NCBI GenBank assembly: GCA_030741055.1
Contig: JASLWC010000006.1
Span: 1 to 45,079 of the forward strand
DNA from: Prochlorococcaceae cyanobacterium ETNP18_MAG_14
GTDB lineage: Bacteria; Cyanobacteriota; Cyanobacteriia; PCC-6307; Cyanobiaceae
Reading direction: 5' to 3'
Length of the DNA stretch: 45,079 bases
Shown: positions 28,700-37,922 of the stretch, piece by piece
Position numbering within the stretch: the stretch's first letter is position 1
How the letters are laid out: each line of letters opens with the position of its first letter
Notes under the pieces: generated by a model
What the model was told of the DNA's origin: nothing
The model's database searches: none
Seen by the model: the letters and a program-made list of their open reading frames with translations, nothing else
Position numbers and translations under genes: made by a program

Positions 28700-28808
28700 G
28701 TTCAGCTCCAACCAAAGAACATGTGACGAAACTGCGGCCTCCACATCGCTGAAGACCTTAACAACAACGGCCTTCAGGTAAGTTTTCTGATTGATCCTGA
28801 CCCGTGTA

Positions 28809-29867
28809 ATGAGCGACTCCCTGCCCCTGTTGCTCCGCGCTGCGCGTGGTGAATTAGTCGAGCGTACCCCTGTTTGGATGATGCGCCAGGCGGGCCGCTA
28901 CATGAAGGTCTACCGGGATCTCCGGGACCGCTACCCCAGTTTTCGCGAGCGTTCCGAGAACCCTGATCTCTCTTACGAGATCTCGATGCAGCCCTTCGAG
29001 GCCTTTCAGCCTGATGGAGTAATCCTCTTCTCAGACATCCTCACGCCTCTGCCTGGAATGGGGATCGATTTCGACATCGTCGAAAGCAAGGGTCCTCTAA
29101 TCCAAGAACCGATTCGCAGCCTTAGTCAAATTGAGGCACTGCATCCACTAGAGCCCAATGAAACCATGCCTTTTGTTGGCGAGGTGCTTGGACGTTTGCG
29201 TGAAAGCGTGGGAAACAAAGCAGCCGTTCTGGGCTTTGTAGGAGCTCCCTGGACGCTTGCTGCCTATGTGGTTGAAGGTAAAAGCAGCAAAAACTACGCC
29301 GTGATCAAAGCCATGGCCTTCCAACAACCAGATCTGCTGCATCGTTTACTCAACCATTTCGCCGAATCGATTGCCACCTACTTGCGCTATCAGATCGACG
29401 CTGGTGCCCAGGTAGTGCAAATGTTTGATTCTTGGGCCGGTCAACTCAGTCCGATCGACTACGACACCTTTGCAGCGCCTTATCAGAAAAGAGTTGTAGA
29501 GCTTGTCAAGGCCACTCATCCAGATACGCCAATGATCCTCTACATCTCCGGCAGCGCTGGAGTATTGGAGCGTATGGGCAGCACTGGGGTCGACATCGTC
29601 TCTCTCGACTGGACTGTTGACATGGCTGATGGCTGCGCCCGACTTCCCAAGCACTTAGGAGTGCAAGGCAATGTTGACCCAGGCCTTTTATTTGGTACGC
29701 CTGAAGCAATCCGCGAACGAATTGTGGATGCAGTGCGCAAAGCTAAGGGCCGTCGTCACATCCTCAACCTCGGCCATGGCATTCTTCCGGGAACCCCAGA
29801 AGACAATGCCAGGGTGTTCTTTGAAACTGGCAAAACTGTCAACGACCTAATTGGATCAGCCGCTTGA
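28809..29867 (+). CDS. hemE: Uroporphyrinogen decarboxylase
   Basis: Converts uroporphyrinogen III to coproporphyrinogen III, on the shared path to heme and chlorophyll. The signature [14 protein letters not shown] and the second signature in [16 protein letters not shown] are intact, with [15 protein letters not shown] carrying the catalytic aspartate region. The frame opens at 28791, but the ATG at 28809 ([15 protein letters not shown]) matches the normal N-terminus and gives 352 residues. Its TGA overlaps the TTG start of the next gene. Confidence 0.96.
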   Translation: MSDSLPLLLRAARGELVERTPVWMMRQAGRYMKVYRDLRDRYPSFRERSENPDLSYEISMQPFEAFQPDGVILFSDILTPLPGMGIDFDIVESKGPLIQEPIRSLSQIEALHPLEPNETMPFVGEVLGRLRESVGNKAAVLGFVGAPWTLAAYVVEGKSSKNYAVIKAMAFQQPDLLHRLLNHFAESIATYLRYQIDAGAQVVQMFDSWAGQLSPIDYDTFAAPYQKRVVELVKATHPDTPMILYISGSAGVLERMGSTGVDIVSLDWTVDMADGCARLPKHLGVQGNVDPGLLFGTPEAIRERIVDAVRKAKGRRHILNLGHGILPGTPEDNARVFFETGKTVNDLIGSAA

Positions 29868-30871
29868 CTGCAGCTCGCATCCTGATCACAGGGGCTAGCG
29901 GCTGTGTTGGTCAATACACTGCCGCCTGGCTTCTTGAAAACTCTGATGCCGAGTTACTGCTATGGCTAAGAGAGCCAACAAAACTAACGGCCATCTCAGC
30001 GCAGCACCCAAGAGTCCAACTTCTAGTTGGAGATCTGCGCAAACCACATTGTTTTGCTAATCAGCTAGCAACAGTCACCCGCGTTATTCACACAGCAACT
30101 GCATGGGGGGATCCAGAGCGAGCTCATCAGGTAAATGTTGTAGCCGTCAAAGCTCTTCTTGAGCTTTTAAATCCAGATGTCGTTGAACAGATCACCTATT
30201 TCTCTACCGCAAGCATCCTCAACAAGGCACTCCAACCATTGCCAGAGGCACTCTCTTATGGCACTGAATACATCCAGACCAAGGCAAAATGTCTCCATGA
30301 CCTTGAGCACCATCCTCTAGCAAAAAGAATCGTGGCAGTGTTTCCCACACTCGTTTTCGGGGGAAGAATTGATGGCACGAGTCCTTTCCCTACCAGCTAT
30401 CTCACCGAAGGTTTGGCAGAAGCAAGCCGCTGGCTTTGGTTGGCACGCTGGCTAAGGGCAGACGCCAGCTTTCATTTCATTCACGCAGCAGATATTGCGA
30501 TCATCTGCGGCCATCTGGCTACGACACCTCCGCAACCAAATCGCGAGGTTGGTCAAGGTGCTGTTCGGCGTTTAGTTATGGGCCAAGCGGCTATCTCTGT
30601 AAACGAAGCTGTTGCAACCCTATGTCGCTGGCGAGGGGTGAGACGAACACCCGGCATAACCCTCTGGGGTTGGCTAATTGAAACCCTAATAAAGGTGCTC
30701 CCAATCGAAATCAATGCCTGGGATCGCTTCAGCATTAAACAGCGTCACTTCGTGCATGATCCAATCACCACTCCAGAACGCTTCGGAGGCCAAAGCATTG
30801 CCAGCAACCTTGAAGCAGTATTAGCTGATTCTGGGCTGCCACAACGAGGAAAAATTCCTAATCAGGGTTAA
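29864..30871 (+). CDS. NAD-dependent epimerase/dehydratase (extended SDR)
   Basis: Extended short-chain dehydrogenase with the Rossmann motif [15 protein letters not shown] (GxxGxxG) at the N-terminus and LLVGDLR with a conserved Asp. [20 protein letters not shown] follows, and then [15 protein letters not shown], where the catalytic YxxxK is Y-I-Q-T-K. The substrate may be a nucleotide sugar, a sterol-like compound or a pigment intermediate; it cannot be told from the sequence. The start is TTG at 29864, overlapping the hemE stop (TTGA), and no ATG occurs near the Rossmann fold. It is followed after 30 bases by petE. Confidence 0.85.
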   Translation: MTAARILITGASGCVGQYTAAWLLENSDAELLLWLREPTKLTAISAQHPRVQLLVGDLRKPHCFANQLATVTRVIHTATAWGDPERAHQVNVVAVKALLELLNPDVVEQITYFSTASILNKALQPLPEALSYGTEYIQTKAKCLHDLEHHPLAKRIVAVFPTLVFGGRIDGTSPFPTSYLTEGLAEASRWLWLARWLRADASFHFIHAADIAIICGHLATTPPQPNREVGQGAVRRLVMGQAAISVNEAVATLCRWRGVRRTPGITLWGWLIETLIKVLPIEINAWDRFSIKQRHFVHDPITTPERFGGQSIASNLEAVLADSGLPQRGKIPNQG

Positions 30872-30901
30872 AGTTCTATAAACGACCTTATTTAATCCCT
30901 C

Positions 30902-31261
30902 ATGGTCTCAATGCTTCGCTCCATTGCTGGAGCTTTCTGCGCCCTACTTTTGGTGCTTGGTATCGGAGTATCAACCGTTCAAGCTGCAACTGTTGAAGTA
31001 AAGCTTGGCAGCGATGCAGGCATGCTGGCGTTCGAACCCAGCAACATCAAAATCAAAGCCGGGGACAAAATTAAGTTCGTCAACAACAACATGGCCCCAC
31101 ACAACGCCATCTTTGAAGGCCACGACGAGCTGAGCCATACAGATCTAGCCTTTGCCCCTGGTGAGTCCTGGGAAGAAACATTCTCAGACGCGGGCAATTA
31201 TGACTTCTACTGCGAGCCCCATCGCGGTGCAGGCATGGTTGGGACAGTAGTTGTCGAATGA
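30902..31261 (+). CDS. petE: Plastocyanin
   Basis: Blue-copper protein that carries electrons from the cytochrome b6f complex to photosystem I in the thylakoid lumen. The 119-residue precursor has a signal peptide ending near VQA-ATVEV, and a mature part of about 91 residues. The four copper ligands are all present: H67 (in APHNAIF), C104, H107 and M112 (in YCEPHRGAGM). The ATG at 30902 (MVSMLRSIAG) or the second ATG at 30911 could be the start. Only 30 bases separate it from the upstream gene, so its promoter may lie inside that gene. A good terminator follows at 31313-31359. Confidence 0.96.
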   Translation: MVSMLRSIAGAFCALLLVLGIGVSTVQAATVEVKLGSDAGMLAFEPSNIKIKAGDKIKFVNNNMAPHNAIFEGHDELSHTDLAFAPGESWEETFSDAGNYDFYCEPHRGAGMVGTVVVE

Positions 31262-31312
31262 GATCAAGCAATCAGATGAATTATTAGCAAACAGCTCCAC
31301 CTAAAAGTCTGC

Positions 31313-31359
31313 AAAGGGCAAGGGTAACGATCAATTGATCAACCCCTTGCTCTTTTTTT
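31313..31359 (+). terminator. Rho-independent terminator after petE
   Basis: The arms AAAGGGCAAGGGT and ACCCCTTGCTCTTT pair with one mismatch and one bulge. The loop contains the inner palindrome GATCAATTGATC, and a run of seven Ts follows directly. It lies 51 bases after the petE stop and is the clearest terminator on the plus strand in this half of the window. Confidence 0.88.
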
Positions 31360-31432
31360 ATTTTCAAGAAATCCAAGCTCCTTCTGGCGAACTGAAAATA
31401 ACTCTCGAGAGATTGCTGCGATCAAAAACTAG

Positions 31433-31678
31433 ATGTATCATCAGGGCGCTTTTGCAGGATTAATGACACGTAAAGGACTATCAGATCTTCTCCATGCTGC
31501 AGAGCACAGCTCGGCCTTACGGCGTGAATTGCGAAATTGCTCTAATCATCAAGATCTGCTGGCCCTAGCCGCAAACCATGGTTTCACTATCAAGCTTTAT
31601 GACCTTCAAAATGAAGAGGAGTCGCAACGTATAGATGATTGGTTCCAAACCAGTAAAATAGATCCAATACGCAAATAG
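31433..31678 (+). CDS. Orphan Nif11-domain small protein
   Basis: The 81 residues include a Nif11-type domain: MTRKGLSDLLHAAEHSSALR, then NHQDLLALAANHGFTIKL, with the conserved Gly-Phe at 50-51. Nif11 domains form the leader part of many cyanobacterial RiPP precursors, including prochlorosins. Here the usual double-glycine cleavage site and a Cys/Ser/Thr-rich core are absent. The C-terminus is instead a short acidic then basic tail (EEESQRIDDW...). A role as a precursor is therefore unlikely; it may be a binding or regulatory stand-alone domain. The ATG at 31433 is the first; the ATG at 31463 (MTRKG) would match many Nif11 proteins better. It stands alone between petE and clpB. Confidence 0.8.
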   Translation: MYHQGAFAGLMTRKGLSDLLHAAEHSSALRRELRNCSNHQDLLALAANHGFTIKLYDLQNEEESQRIDDWFQTSKIDPIRK

Positions 31679-31947
31679 TTCAATCAAGCCAGAGCATATT
31701 CAAAAGCCTACAAATGAGAGTCCTAAGTTCATAGGCCGATTGGCCAGAAAATCACCTTAATTGTCTTAGAGAAAGCAAATTAATATCCATTACCATTGAG
31801 GAGCTAAATAACTGTTAAATAACAAAATAGTTTCTCAGCTGAGTGTGGCAAACCCTACACTGCCGAAGAAGCCGAACCAATCAGAACGGTTAACCGCTTG
31901 GCCTAAATGATCAATGGACATACGGTTTAATCAACGAAAAAGAACAC

Positions 31948-34539
31948 ATGCAACCAACGGCTGAAAAATTCACTGAAAAAGCCTGGGCCGCAATTATCTC
32001 GGCACAGCAACTTGCCCAACAACACAAACAGCAGCAACTAGAAACAGAACATTTACTTCTTTCATTGCTGGAGCAAAATGGCTTAGCAGGCAGGATCCTG
32101 GAGAAAGCCGGTGTCTTGATTGGCAACCTACAAACAGAGCTAGAAACATATCTGCAAAAACAGCCAACCCTGCAAGCTGCCCCAGAATCTATCTATTTAG
32201 GTAAGGCAATCAATACTCTGCTTGACCATGCAGAACAACACAAGAAAGCCTTTGGCGATAGCTTTATCTCGATTGAACACCTTTTACTAGCCTTAGCTGA
32301 AGACAAGCGTTGCGGTCGACAGCTGCTCAGCCAAGCCGGCGTGGATGCAGGCAAACTAAAGGTCGCAATTGATGCGGTACGTGGCAACCAGAAGGTGACC
32401 GATCAGAACCCAGAAGGAACCTACGAATCCCTCGAAAAATATGGCAGGGAACTGACTGCTGCTGCTCGCGAAGGCAAGCTCGACCCCGTAATCGGACGCG
32501 ATGATGAAATCCGACGCACGATTCAGATTCTCAGCCGCCGCACCAAAAACAACCCCGTGCTAATCGGGGAACCGGGGGTTGGTAAAACCGCGATTGTTGA
32601 AGGTCTGGCGCAGCGGATAGTCAACGGTGATGTGCCTGCAGCCCTGCAGAACAGACAGTTAATCGCTCTTGATATGGGTGCCTTGATTGCAGGTGCGAAA
32701 TACCGAGGTGAATTCGAAGAGCGCCTCAAAGCAGTGCTTAAAGAAGTCACCGCTTCCGAAGGACAAATAGTTCTTTTTATTGATGAAATCCATACTGTGG
32801 TTGGCGCAGGCGCGACCGGTGGTGCGATGGATGCCAGCAACCTGCTCAAGCCAATGTTGGCTCGAGGTGAACTGCGTTGCATCGGTGCCACAACCCTCGA
32901 TGAGCATCGGCAGCACATTGAAAAGGATCCAGCTCTAGAGAGAAGATTCCAACAAGTGCTTGTGGATCAACCCACAGTGCAAGACACCATTTCGATTCTT
33001 CGCGGTCTCAAAGAGCGCTACGAAGTGCATCATGGTGTGCGCATTGCCGACAACGCCCTCGTTGCTGCAGCCGTTCTCAGCAGTCGATATATCGCCGATC
33101 GTTTTCTGCCAGACAAAGCCATCGATCTGATGGATGAATCTGCTGCACGACTAAAAATGGAAATCACCTCCAAGCCGGAGGAAATTGACGAGATCGATCG
33201 CAAGATTCTGCAGCTTGAGATGGAAAAACTTTCGCTAGGACGCGAATCTGATTCTATTAGTAAGGAAAGGCTGGAGAAATTAGAACGTGAACTTGCTGAA
33301 TTAGCAGAGCAACAGAGCGCTCTAAATGCACAGTGGCAAAAAGAAAAAGGTGCGATTGATGATCTTTCCTCGCTCAAAGAAGAGATCGAACGGGTGCAAT
33401 TGCAAGTTGAGCAAGCTAAACGAAGTTACGACCTCAATAAAGCAGCCGAACTTGAGTATGGAACTCTGGCGGGATTACAGAAACAACTGATCGAAAAAGA
33501 AACTGCCCTAGTCCAAGAAAGTGATACAGCAGATAAATCACTACTGCGAGAGGAGGTCACGGAAGACGATATCGCTGAGGTCATTGCCAAATGGACCGGG
33601 ATCCCAGTCGCCAAGCTTGTGCAGTCAGAAATGGAAAAACTGCTTGGACTTGAAGCCGAGCTCCATGAGCGGGTGATTGGTCAACAACCAGCTGTCAAAG
33701 CTGTTGCAGATGCGATTCAACGTTCTAGAGCAGGTTTAAGTGATCCCAACCGCCCGATTGCAAGCTTTCTGTTTCTTGGCCCCACTGGGGTAGGCAAAAC
33801 AGAGCTATCCAAGGCATTGGCCTCTCAACTATTCGATAGCGAAACAGCCTTAGTGCGAATCGACATGTCGGAATACATGGAGAAGCACACCGTAAGCAGA
33901 CTAATCGGAGCACCTCCTGGTTATGTCGGCTATGAGGCTGGCGGACAGCTCACTGAGGCAGTACGCAGACGCCCTTATGCAGTAATCCTCTTCGATGAAG
34001 TGGAGAAAGCACACCCAGATGTATTCAATGTGATGCTGCAGATCCTTGATGATGGACGTGTCACCGACGGTCAGGGTCGCACCGTAGATTTCACGAATAC
34101 AGTGTTAATCCTTACTAGCAATATTGGCAGCCAATCAATACTCGAATTAGCTGGAGACCAAGACCAATACAAGGAAATGGAACGACGGGTTAATGATGCT
34201 TTGCATGCTCATTTCAGACCTGAATTCCTCAATCGCCTGGATGAAACAATCATCTTCCATAGCCTCAGGCGCGCGGAACTGCGTCAAATCATTGCCCTCC
34301 AAGTGAATCGGTTGCGTGAGCGTCTTGAGGATCGCAAACTCTACCTAGAGGTCAGTGATGCAGCTGCTGATTGGCTGGTAAGTGCTGGCTATGACCCTGT
34401 TTATGGAGCAAGACCACTCAAGCGAGCCATCCAACGCGAGCTAGAAACCCCAATAGCCAAAAGCCTCCTGGCTGGCCACTATGGAGATAACCAAACTGTG
34501 CATGTGGATGTCAAAGAAGACAAGCTGGTGTTGCACTAA
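31948..34539 (+). CDS. clpB: ATP-dependent chaperone ClpB
   Basis: Hexameric AAA+ disaggregase that, with DnaK, rescues heat-aggregated proteins in the cytosol. All ClpB parts are present in 863 residues. There is an N-terminal double Clp-N domain, then the first ATPase with Walker A GEPGVGKT (207-214) and Walker [10 protein letters not shown] long coiled-coil middle domain (about 405-520) distinguishes ClpB from ClpC/ClpA. The second ATPase has Walker A GPTGVGKT (611-618), then [11 protein letters not shown] and LFDEVEKAH. No ClpP-binding loop is expected for ClpB. The upstream 269-base gap is AT-rich; a TACACT sequence at 31855-31860 could be a -10 element, without a good -35. Confidence 0.97.
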   Translation: MQPTAEKFTEKAWAAIISAQQLAQQHKQQQLETEHLLLSLLEQNGLAGRILEKAGVLIGNLQTELETYLQKQPTLQAAPESIYLGKAINTLLDHAEQHKKAFGDSFISIEHLLLALAEDKRCGRQLLSQAGVDAGKLKVAIDAVRGNQKVTDQNPEGTYESLEKYGRELTAAAREGKLDPVIGRDDEIRRTIQILSRRTKNNPVLIGEPGVGKTAIVEGLAQRIVNGDVPAALQNRQLIALDMGALIAGAKYRGEFEERLKAVLKEVTASEGQIVLFIDEIHTVVGAGATGGAMDASNLLKPMLARGELRCIGATTLDEHRQHIEKDPALERRFQQVLVDQPTVQDTISILRGLKERYEVHHGVRIADNALVAAAVLSSRYIADRFLPDKAIDLMDESAARLKMEITSKPEEIDEIDRKILQLEMEKLSLGRESDSISKERLEKLERELAELAEQQSALNAQWQKEKGAIDDLSSLKEEIERVQLQVEQAKRSYDLNKAAELEYGTLAGLQKQLIEKETALVQESDTADKSLLREEVTEDDIAEVIAKWTGIPVAKLVQSEMEKLLGLEAELHERVIGQQPAVKAVADAIQRSRAGLSDPNRPIASFLFLGPTGVGKTELSKALASQLFDSETALVRIDMSEYMEKHTVSRLIGAPPGYVGYEAGGQLTEAVRRRPYAVILFDEVEKAHPDVFNVMLQILDDGRVTDGQGRTVDFTNTVLILTSNIGSQSILELAGDQDQYKEMERRVNDALHAHFRPEFLNRLDETIIFHSLRRAELRQIIALQVNRLRERLEDRKLYLEVSDAAADWLVSAGYDPVYGARPLKRAIQRELETPIAKSLLAGHYGDNQTVHVDVKEDKLVLH

Positions 34540-34591
34540 ACCCTCATCCCATCGACTCTTATCGGAAACGAAGATTGCAACTTGATTTCAG

Positions 34592-35080
34592 CTAAGTAGC
34601 TGCTTGAAACCACTCGGGCTTTGCTTCAAAACAAGCTGCATTGGCCTCATTCTCACGCGCTTCTACTCGCCAACAACAAGTGCGACCAGCATCTCGATCA
34701 AACAAAAGGGCATTGGCCCATTGCCAAACCAGCTCTGCGCTGGACTCCATTCCTACATTTTTCATAACCCTCAGATCAATAGCACCCTGATAATGCAATT
34801 CCTGCCATTGAGGCAGGAGGGGATCATCAGAATTAGCGAGAAAGGTGTGATCAAATTGCTCACGAAGTTGTTGTTCTAAAGGCCTAAGGCTGGAAAAATC
34901 AACTACAAATCCGTAGCAATCAAGCTGCTTTGCCGCAAACCAAAAAGTAAAACTACGGCTATAGCCATGCACGAATCGACAGTGTCCAGAATGACGCCAC
35001 TGCCTATGGCAACATGGATATCCAGCAAAATGCTTGCTACAGGTGTAAGCGAGTTCAATAGTGTTAGTCACAGTCGTCAA
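34592..35080 (-). CDS. QueD-like 6-carboxytetrahydropterin/6-pyruvoyltetrahydropterin synthase family protein
   Basis: The 162-residue protein has the family layout. A metal-ligand His (H17 in CSKHFAG) is followed by Cys/His-rich YPCCHRQWRHSGHC, then FVHGYSRSF, YGFVVDFSSLRPLE, the active-site FDHTFL (H78) and ESSAELVWQWAN. In canonical QueD the zinc motif reads CxxxHGH. Here it is C34-R-F-V-H38-G-Y40, so the third zinc histidine is replaced by tyrosine, and extra Cys/His residues upstream may compensate. Canonical QueD makes carboxytetrahydropterin for queuosine; this member may differ in substrate. It is convergent with clpB, 52 bases apart, and upstream is a 796-base gap. Confidence 0.72.
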   Translation of the reverse strand: MTTVTNTIELAYTCSKHFAGYPCCHRQWRHSGHCRFVHGYSRSFTFWFAAKQLDCYGFVVDFSSLRPLEQQLREQFDHTFLANSDDPLLPQWQELHYQGAIDLRVMKNVGMESSAELVWQWANALLFDRDAGRTCCWRVEARENEANAACFEAKPEWFQAAT

Positions 35081-35876
35081 TCATAGCAATGCCTGCAGCC
35101 TGCAGATTAGTGGGTATTGAATATTACAGTAAAAGAGAGATTTAGATATCCTGCACAGATCCATCTATTGATCTGGAATATGGCCAACAGGATAGCTCTT
35201 GCTAAACAAAGGAACAAAGACAAATACTCGTTAGTATTGTGATTATCAAAAACACACTTGCTTGGCTAGCCAGTGATTAACATGAGCCCCTAAACTAGGG
35301 CAATCCTATTACTCACAAAGCAAGGACCAGCCCATACTCCTAATATCCTTTAATAGCCCAAAGCTAATCAGAATACTTTTGCCAGTCAACTGATCAAAAG
35401 GGGACAATTCCCGCCTAATGACAATGGCCCCAACTTAAATCGTTGCCTTGCTGCCTCATCTATTCAAAATACAAATCAAATACACAAGCATCTCAAGAAA
35501 ACGGATAAGTTAACAGAAACTCTCACTCAGAATTGTCTTGCAGTTCTGTCTTCAAAGAAGACACTCAAGCCATGTGCCACACTCATCAACAGTTTGCCCC
35601 CAACTCAATACCTATTAATCAATAGATGTCGATATGCATTTGCCTATGGCAGTATTATCACATGTTAATCAACAGCGCTGGCTATTCCAATCAAAAAAGC
35701 TAAAAGAATTCAGAGTGATTCAATCTGCCCCACGAGCCAATAAGCAACTTTCATTTGCCTATTAATTCCTTGCTACTAGCTAGCTAAAACCTGAGAATAC
35801 GCTCTAGGCATAAAGAAATGTCCTGACGGGCGCTGAGGGATGATTGAAAGCCACCACCTACGTGCATTGAGGAAGA
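35081..35876. other. 796-base AT-rich gap between divergent genes
   Basis: The gap separates the QueD-like gene (minus) from hisIE (plus), so it must hold promoters for both. On the plus strand only very short frames were found (about 20 residues at most, for example MANRIALAKQRNK), and none seems credible. I saw no tRNA-like fold, strong inverted repeat or repeat array. Confidence 0.5.
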
Positions 35877-36545
35877 ATGCAACCCCTCAGCCCCGCCTTC
35901 ATCGATCAACTCCGTTTCAACGAAGTCGGCCTGATTCCAGCAATCTCCCAAGATTGGCTTGATGGAGCCGTGCTGATGATGGCCTGGATGAATCGCACCG
36001 CTCTGGAGCAGACATTAAAGAGTGGCGAAGTTCACTACTGGAGCCGCTCTCGCCAGGAGCTCTGGCATAAAGGTGCCACTAGCGGCCATACCCAGATTCT
36101 CAAGGGAATTCGCTATGACTGCGATGCTGATGTGCTTTTACTCAGCATCGAACAAGCCGGCTTGGTGAGTTGTCATACCGGAGCACGAAGCTGTTTCTTC
36201 GAACAGGCGAACCAGCCTTCGCAGGCAGGTGCACAGGCTCTTCCCCCGCCGATGGATGCCTGCAGTGAACTTTTTCGGGTAATTGAAGAACGCAACACCA
36301 CACCTGAACCTAATAGTTATACAAACAAACTTTTAGAAGGTGGTGACAATCGCATCCTCAAAAAAATAGGCGAGGAGAGTGCAGAATTTGTGATGGCCTG
36401 CAAAGACAATGATGCGAATTCAATTGCCGAGGAAGCGGCTGACCTTATTTTTCATCTGCAAGTAGCTATGGCCCACCACGAGGTGAGCTGGCGACAAGTG
36501 CTCGAGGTGCTGGCCAGTCGCCGTGGAGCACCACGTAGATCCTGA
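35877..36545 (+). CDS. hisIE: Bifunctional phosphoribosyl-AMP cyclohydrolase / phosphoribosyl-ATP pyrophosphatase
   Basis: Catalyses the second and third steps of histidine synthesis. The HisI half (about residues 1-115) contains [35 protein letters not shown], the metal-ligand region [10 protein letters not shown], and [11 protein letters not shown]. The HisE half (about 130-222) contains [32 protein letters not shown] with its metal-binding glutamates, and [14 protein letters not shown]. The fused form and the length of 222 residues are common in bacteria. The ATG at 35877 starts the conserved region closely. It ends 37 bases before the convergent protease gene, with no clear terminator. 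Confidence 0.95.
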   Translation: MQPLSPAFIDQLRFNEVGLIPAISQDWLDGAVLMMAWMNRTALEQTLKSGEVHYWSRSRQELWHKGATSGHTQILKGIRYDCDADVLLLSIEQAGLVSCHTGARSCFFEQANQPSQAGAQALPPPMDACSELFRVIEERNTTPEPNSYTNKLLEGGDNRILKKIGEESAEFVMACKDNDANSIAEEAADLIFHLQVAMAHHEVSWRQVLEVLASRRGAPRRS

Positions 36546-36582
36546 AAACCAGATCTGCACAAAAACTATTCAAATTTCCCCC

Positions 36583-37224
36583 TTAGTCTCGTTGCTCAAA
36601 GTTGTTGGACTGGGAACGAACCCACTGCAGCGTGAGTTTATCTCTGGCAGAGAGAATCAATACTGGCACTGCCCCCTGGGATACGGCCATGGCATCGCCA
36701 ACATGATCACTATGCCCCCATAAACCAAACGCATGGCCTAGTTCATGTAAAGCTGCGGACTGAAGGACAGATGCCCGCAGTTCAGGAGAAACCATTACCT
36801 TCACCCTGGGTTCAAGTTGGATAGCCATTTCCCGTCGAACCTCGACGATCTTCAGAAGACTGCGGCCATTGCTGGCACGCCAACCCGAGGCGAGCTGTCG
36901 CAGCGGAGGGCGTTTTCTAAACACCAGCACATGAGCTCGTTCACTCTCCGCTACTCGAGTCACTGGAATCACTTCAGACCAGCTATTCAGCGCAGCATCC
37001 ACAGCACCTGCCCATCGCTTTAACCAGCGATTGCCCGCCACAGAGCCTTCAGGGTCTGGTTCAATCCATACACACCAATGCGAAAGGCTTGGATAACCAA
37101 AACTGGTAGTTTCCAACTTATCGACATACCCGGGCCCATCTCTGAGCTCGGGTAATTGAAGCCCCCCATTGAGTACACGAATTTCTTGTGCTGGTGGACA
37201 GGGATCTGGAACCATGTCGCTCAA
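36583..37224 (-). CDS. Matrixin-like zinc metalloprotease without an obvious export signal
   Basis: The 213-residue protein contains the metzincin zinc site HELGHAFGLWGH, with ligands H160, H164 and H171 and catalytic E161. A likely Met-turn methionine follows at M179 in GDAMAVSQG. The preceding part has a matrixin-like organisation with WCVWIEP, then WAGAVDAALNSWSEVIPV. No signal peptide is visible at the N-terminus, which begins MSDMVPDPCPP. Such proteases normally act outside the cytoplasm, so the location is puzzling. The first codon is TTG at 37222-37224, overlapping the stop of the DUF2214 gene (TTGA); the ATG at 37215 is an alternative. The target is unknown. Confidence 0.82.
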   Translation of the reverse strand: MSDMVPDPCPPAQEIRVLNGGLQLPELRDGPGYVDKLETTSFGYPSLSHWCVWIEPDPEGSVAGNRWLKRWAGAVDAALNSWSEVIPVTRVAESERAHVLVFRKRPPLRQLASGWRASNGRSLLKIVEVRREMAIQLEPRVKVMVSPELRASVLQSAALHELGHAFGLWGHSDHVGDAMAVSQGAVPVLILSARDKLTLQWVRSQSNNFEQRD

Positions 37225-37691
37225 TGAGAAGGGAGGCCGACGCCACGGGCCATCAAGGTTGCAAAAAGAGGAATTAATGCAAATCCAATAATTTCAATAT
37301 TGATGAACCAACCGAGACGAGTGACTAAAGAAGAACTCACCTCAGGCAGCTCTCCCTTTCGCAGTGGAATAGCCCAGAGGATATAGGTGACGGTTGGATA
37401 AAGCGAAAGTGTCCCCGCAAAGATAAAGACTCCTACCTTCCACCAAAACAAAGGGTTCTGAATATAAAAGTCACTTCCTTGACCGAAATACATCACCCTA
37501 AGAATGCCGCTGATCAATAGCGCCAAACCTGCTACGCCATAAACAATGTCGGTGATCAACATGGCCGTGGCTTCTCCACGGTTTGGGGAAGCCTTCAACA
37601 GCTTGCGTTCAAGCACCAAAGCAGCAAAGCAAACCATGAAGCTGAGGTAGTGGACGTAGGCAATTCCAGCGTTGTTGACAATCTCAGGCAT
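37221..37691 (-). CDS. DUF2214 family membrane protein
   Basis: A four-helix membrane protein with AYVHYLSFMVCFAALVLER, DIVYGVAGLALLISGILRV, FWWKVGVFIFAGTLSLYPT and FINIEIIGFALIPLFATLMA, the layout of DUF2214. The function is unknown; the first-helix histidine suggests possible heme or metal binding, which is conjecture. The frame opens at 37757, but the ATG at 37691 (MPEIVNNAG) places the first helix at the usual distance, so I chose it, giving 156 residues. It overlaps the following protease gene by 4 bases, which implies that the two are coupled. It is divergent from the sigma factor. Confidence 0.8.
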   Translation of the reverse strand: MPEIVNNAGIAYVHYLSFMVCFAALVLERKLLKASPNRGEATAMLITDIVYGVAGLALLISGILRVMYFGQGSDFYIQNPLFWWKVGVFIFAGTLSLYPTVTYILWAIPLRKGELPEVSSSLVTRLGWFINIEIIGFALIPLFATLMARGVGLPSH

Positions 37692-37922
37692 GAGGAACGA
37701 CTCCCAAGTGGATGGGATGAATGAAAATCGTTTTGACGCTAGCGACATCAAGCTCAATCAATGGCTTGCTCAATAGAAGAAAAAAGAGAAAGTGCGGCCT
37801 CGGGCAAATCAAAGCAACCCAGCAAGCTAAAGAAACTGTTTAATAACGCACAAAAAGTTAATTCTGCACTCTTTCTTACGCAGCCAGAATGGAAAGGCTT
37901 TGGATCTAGGTTCAATTAAGAC

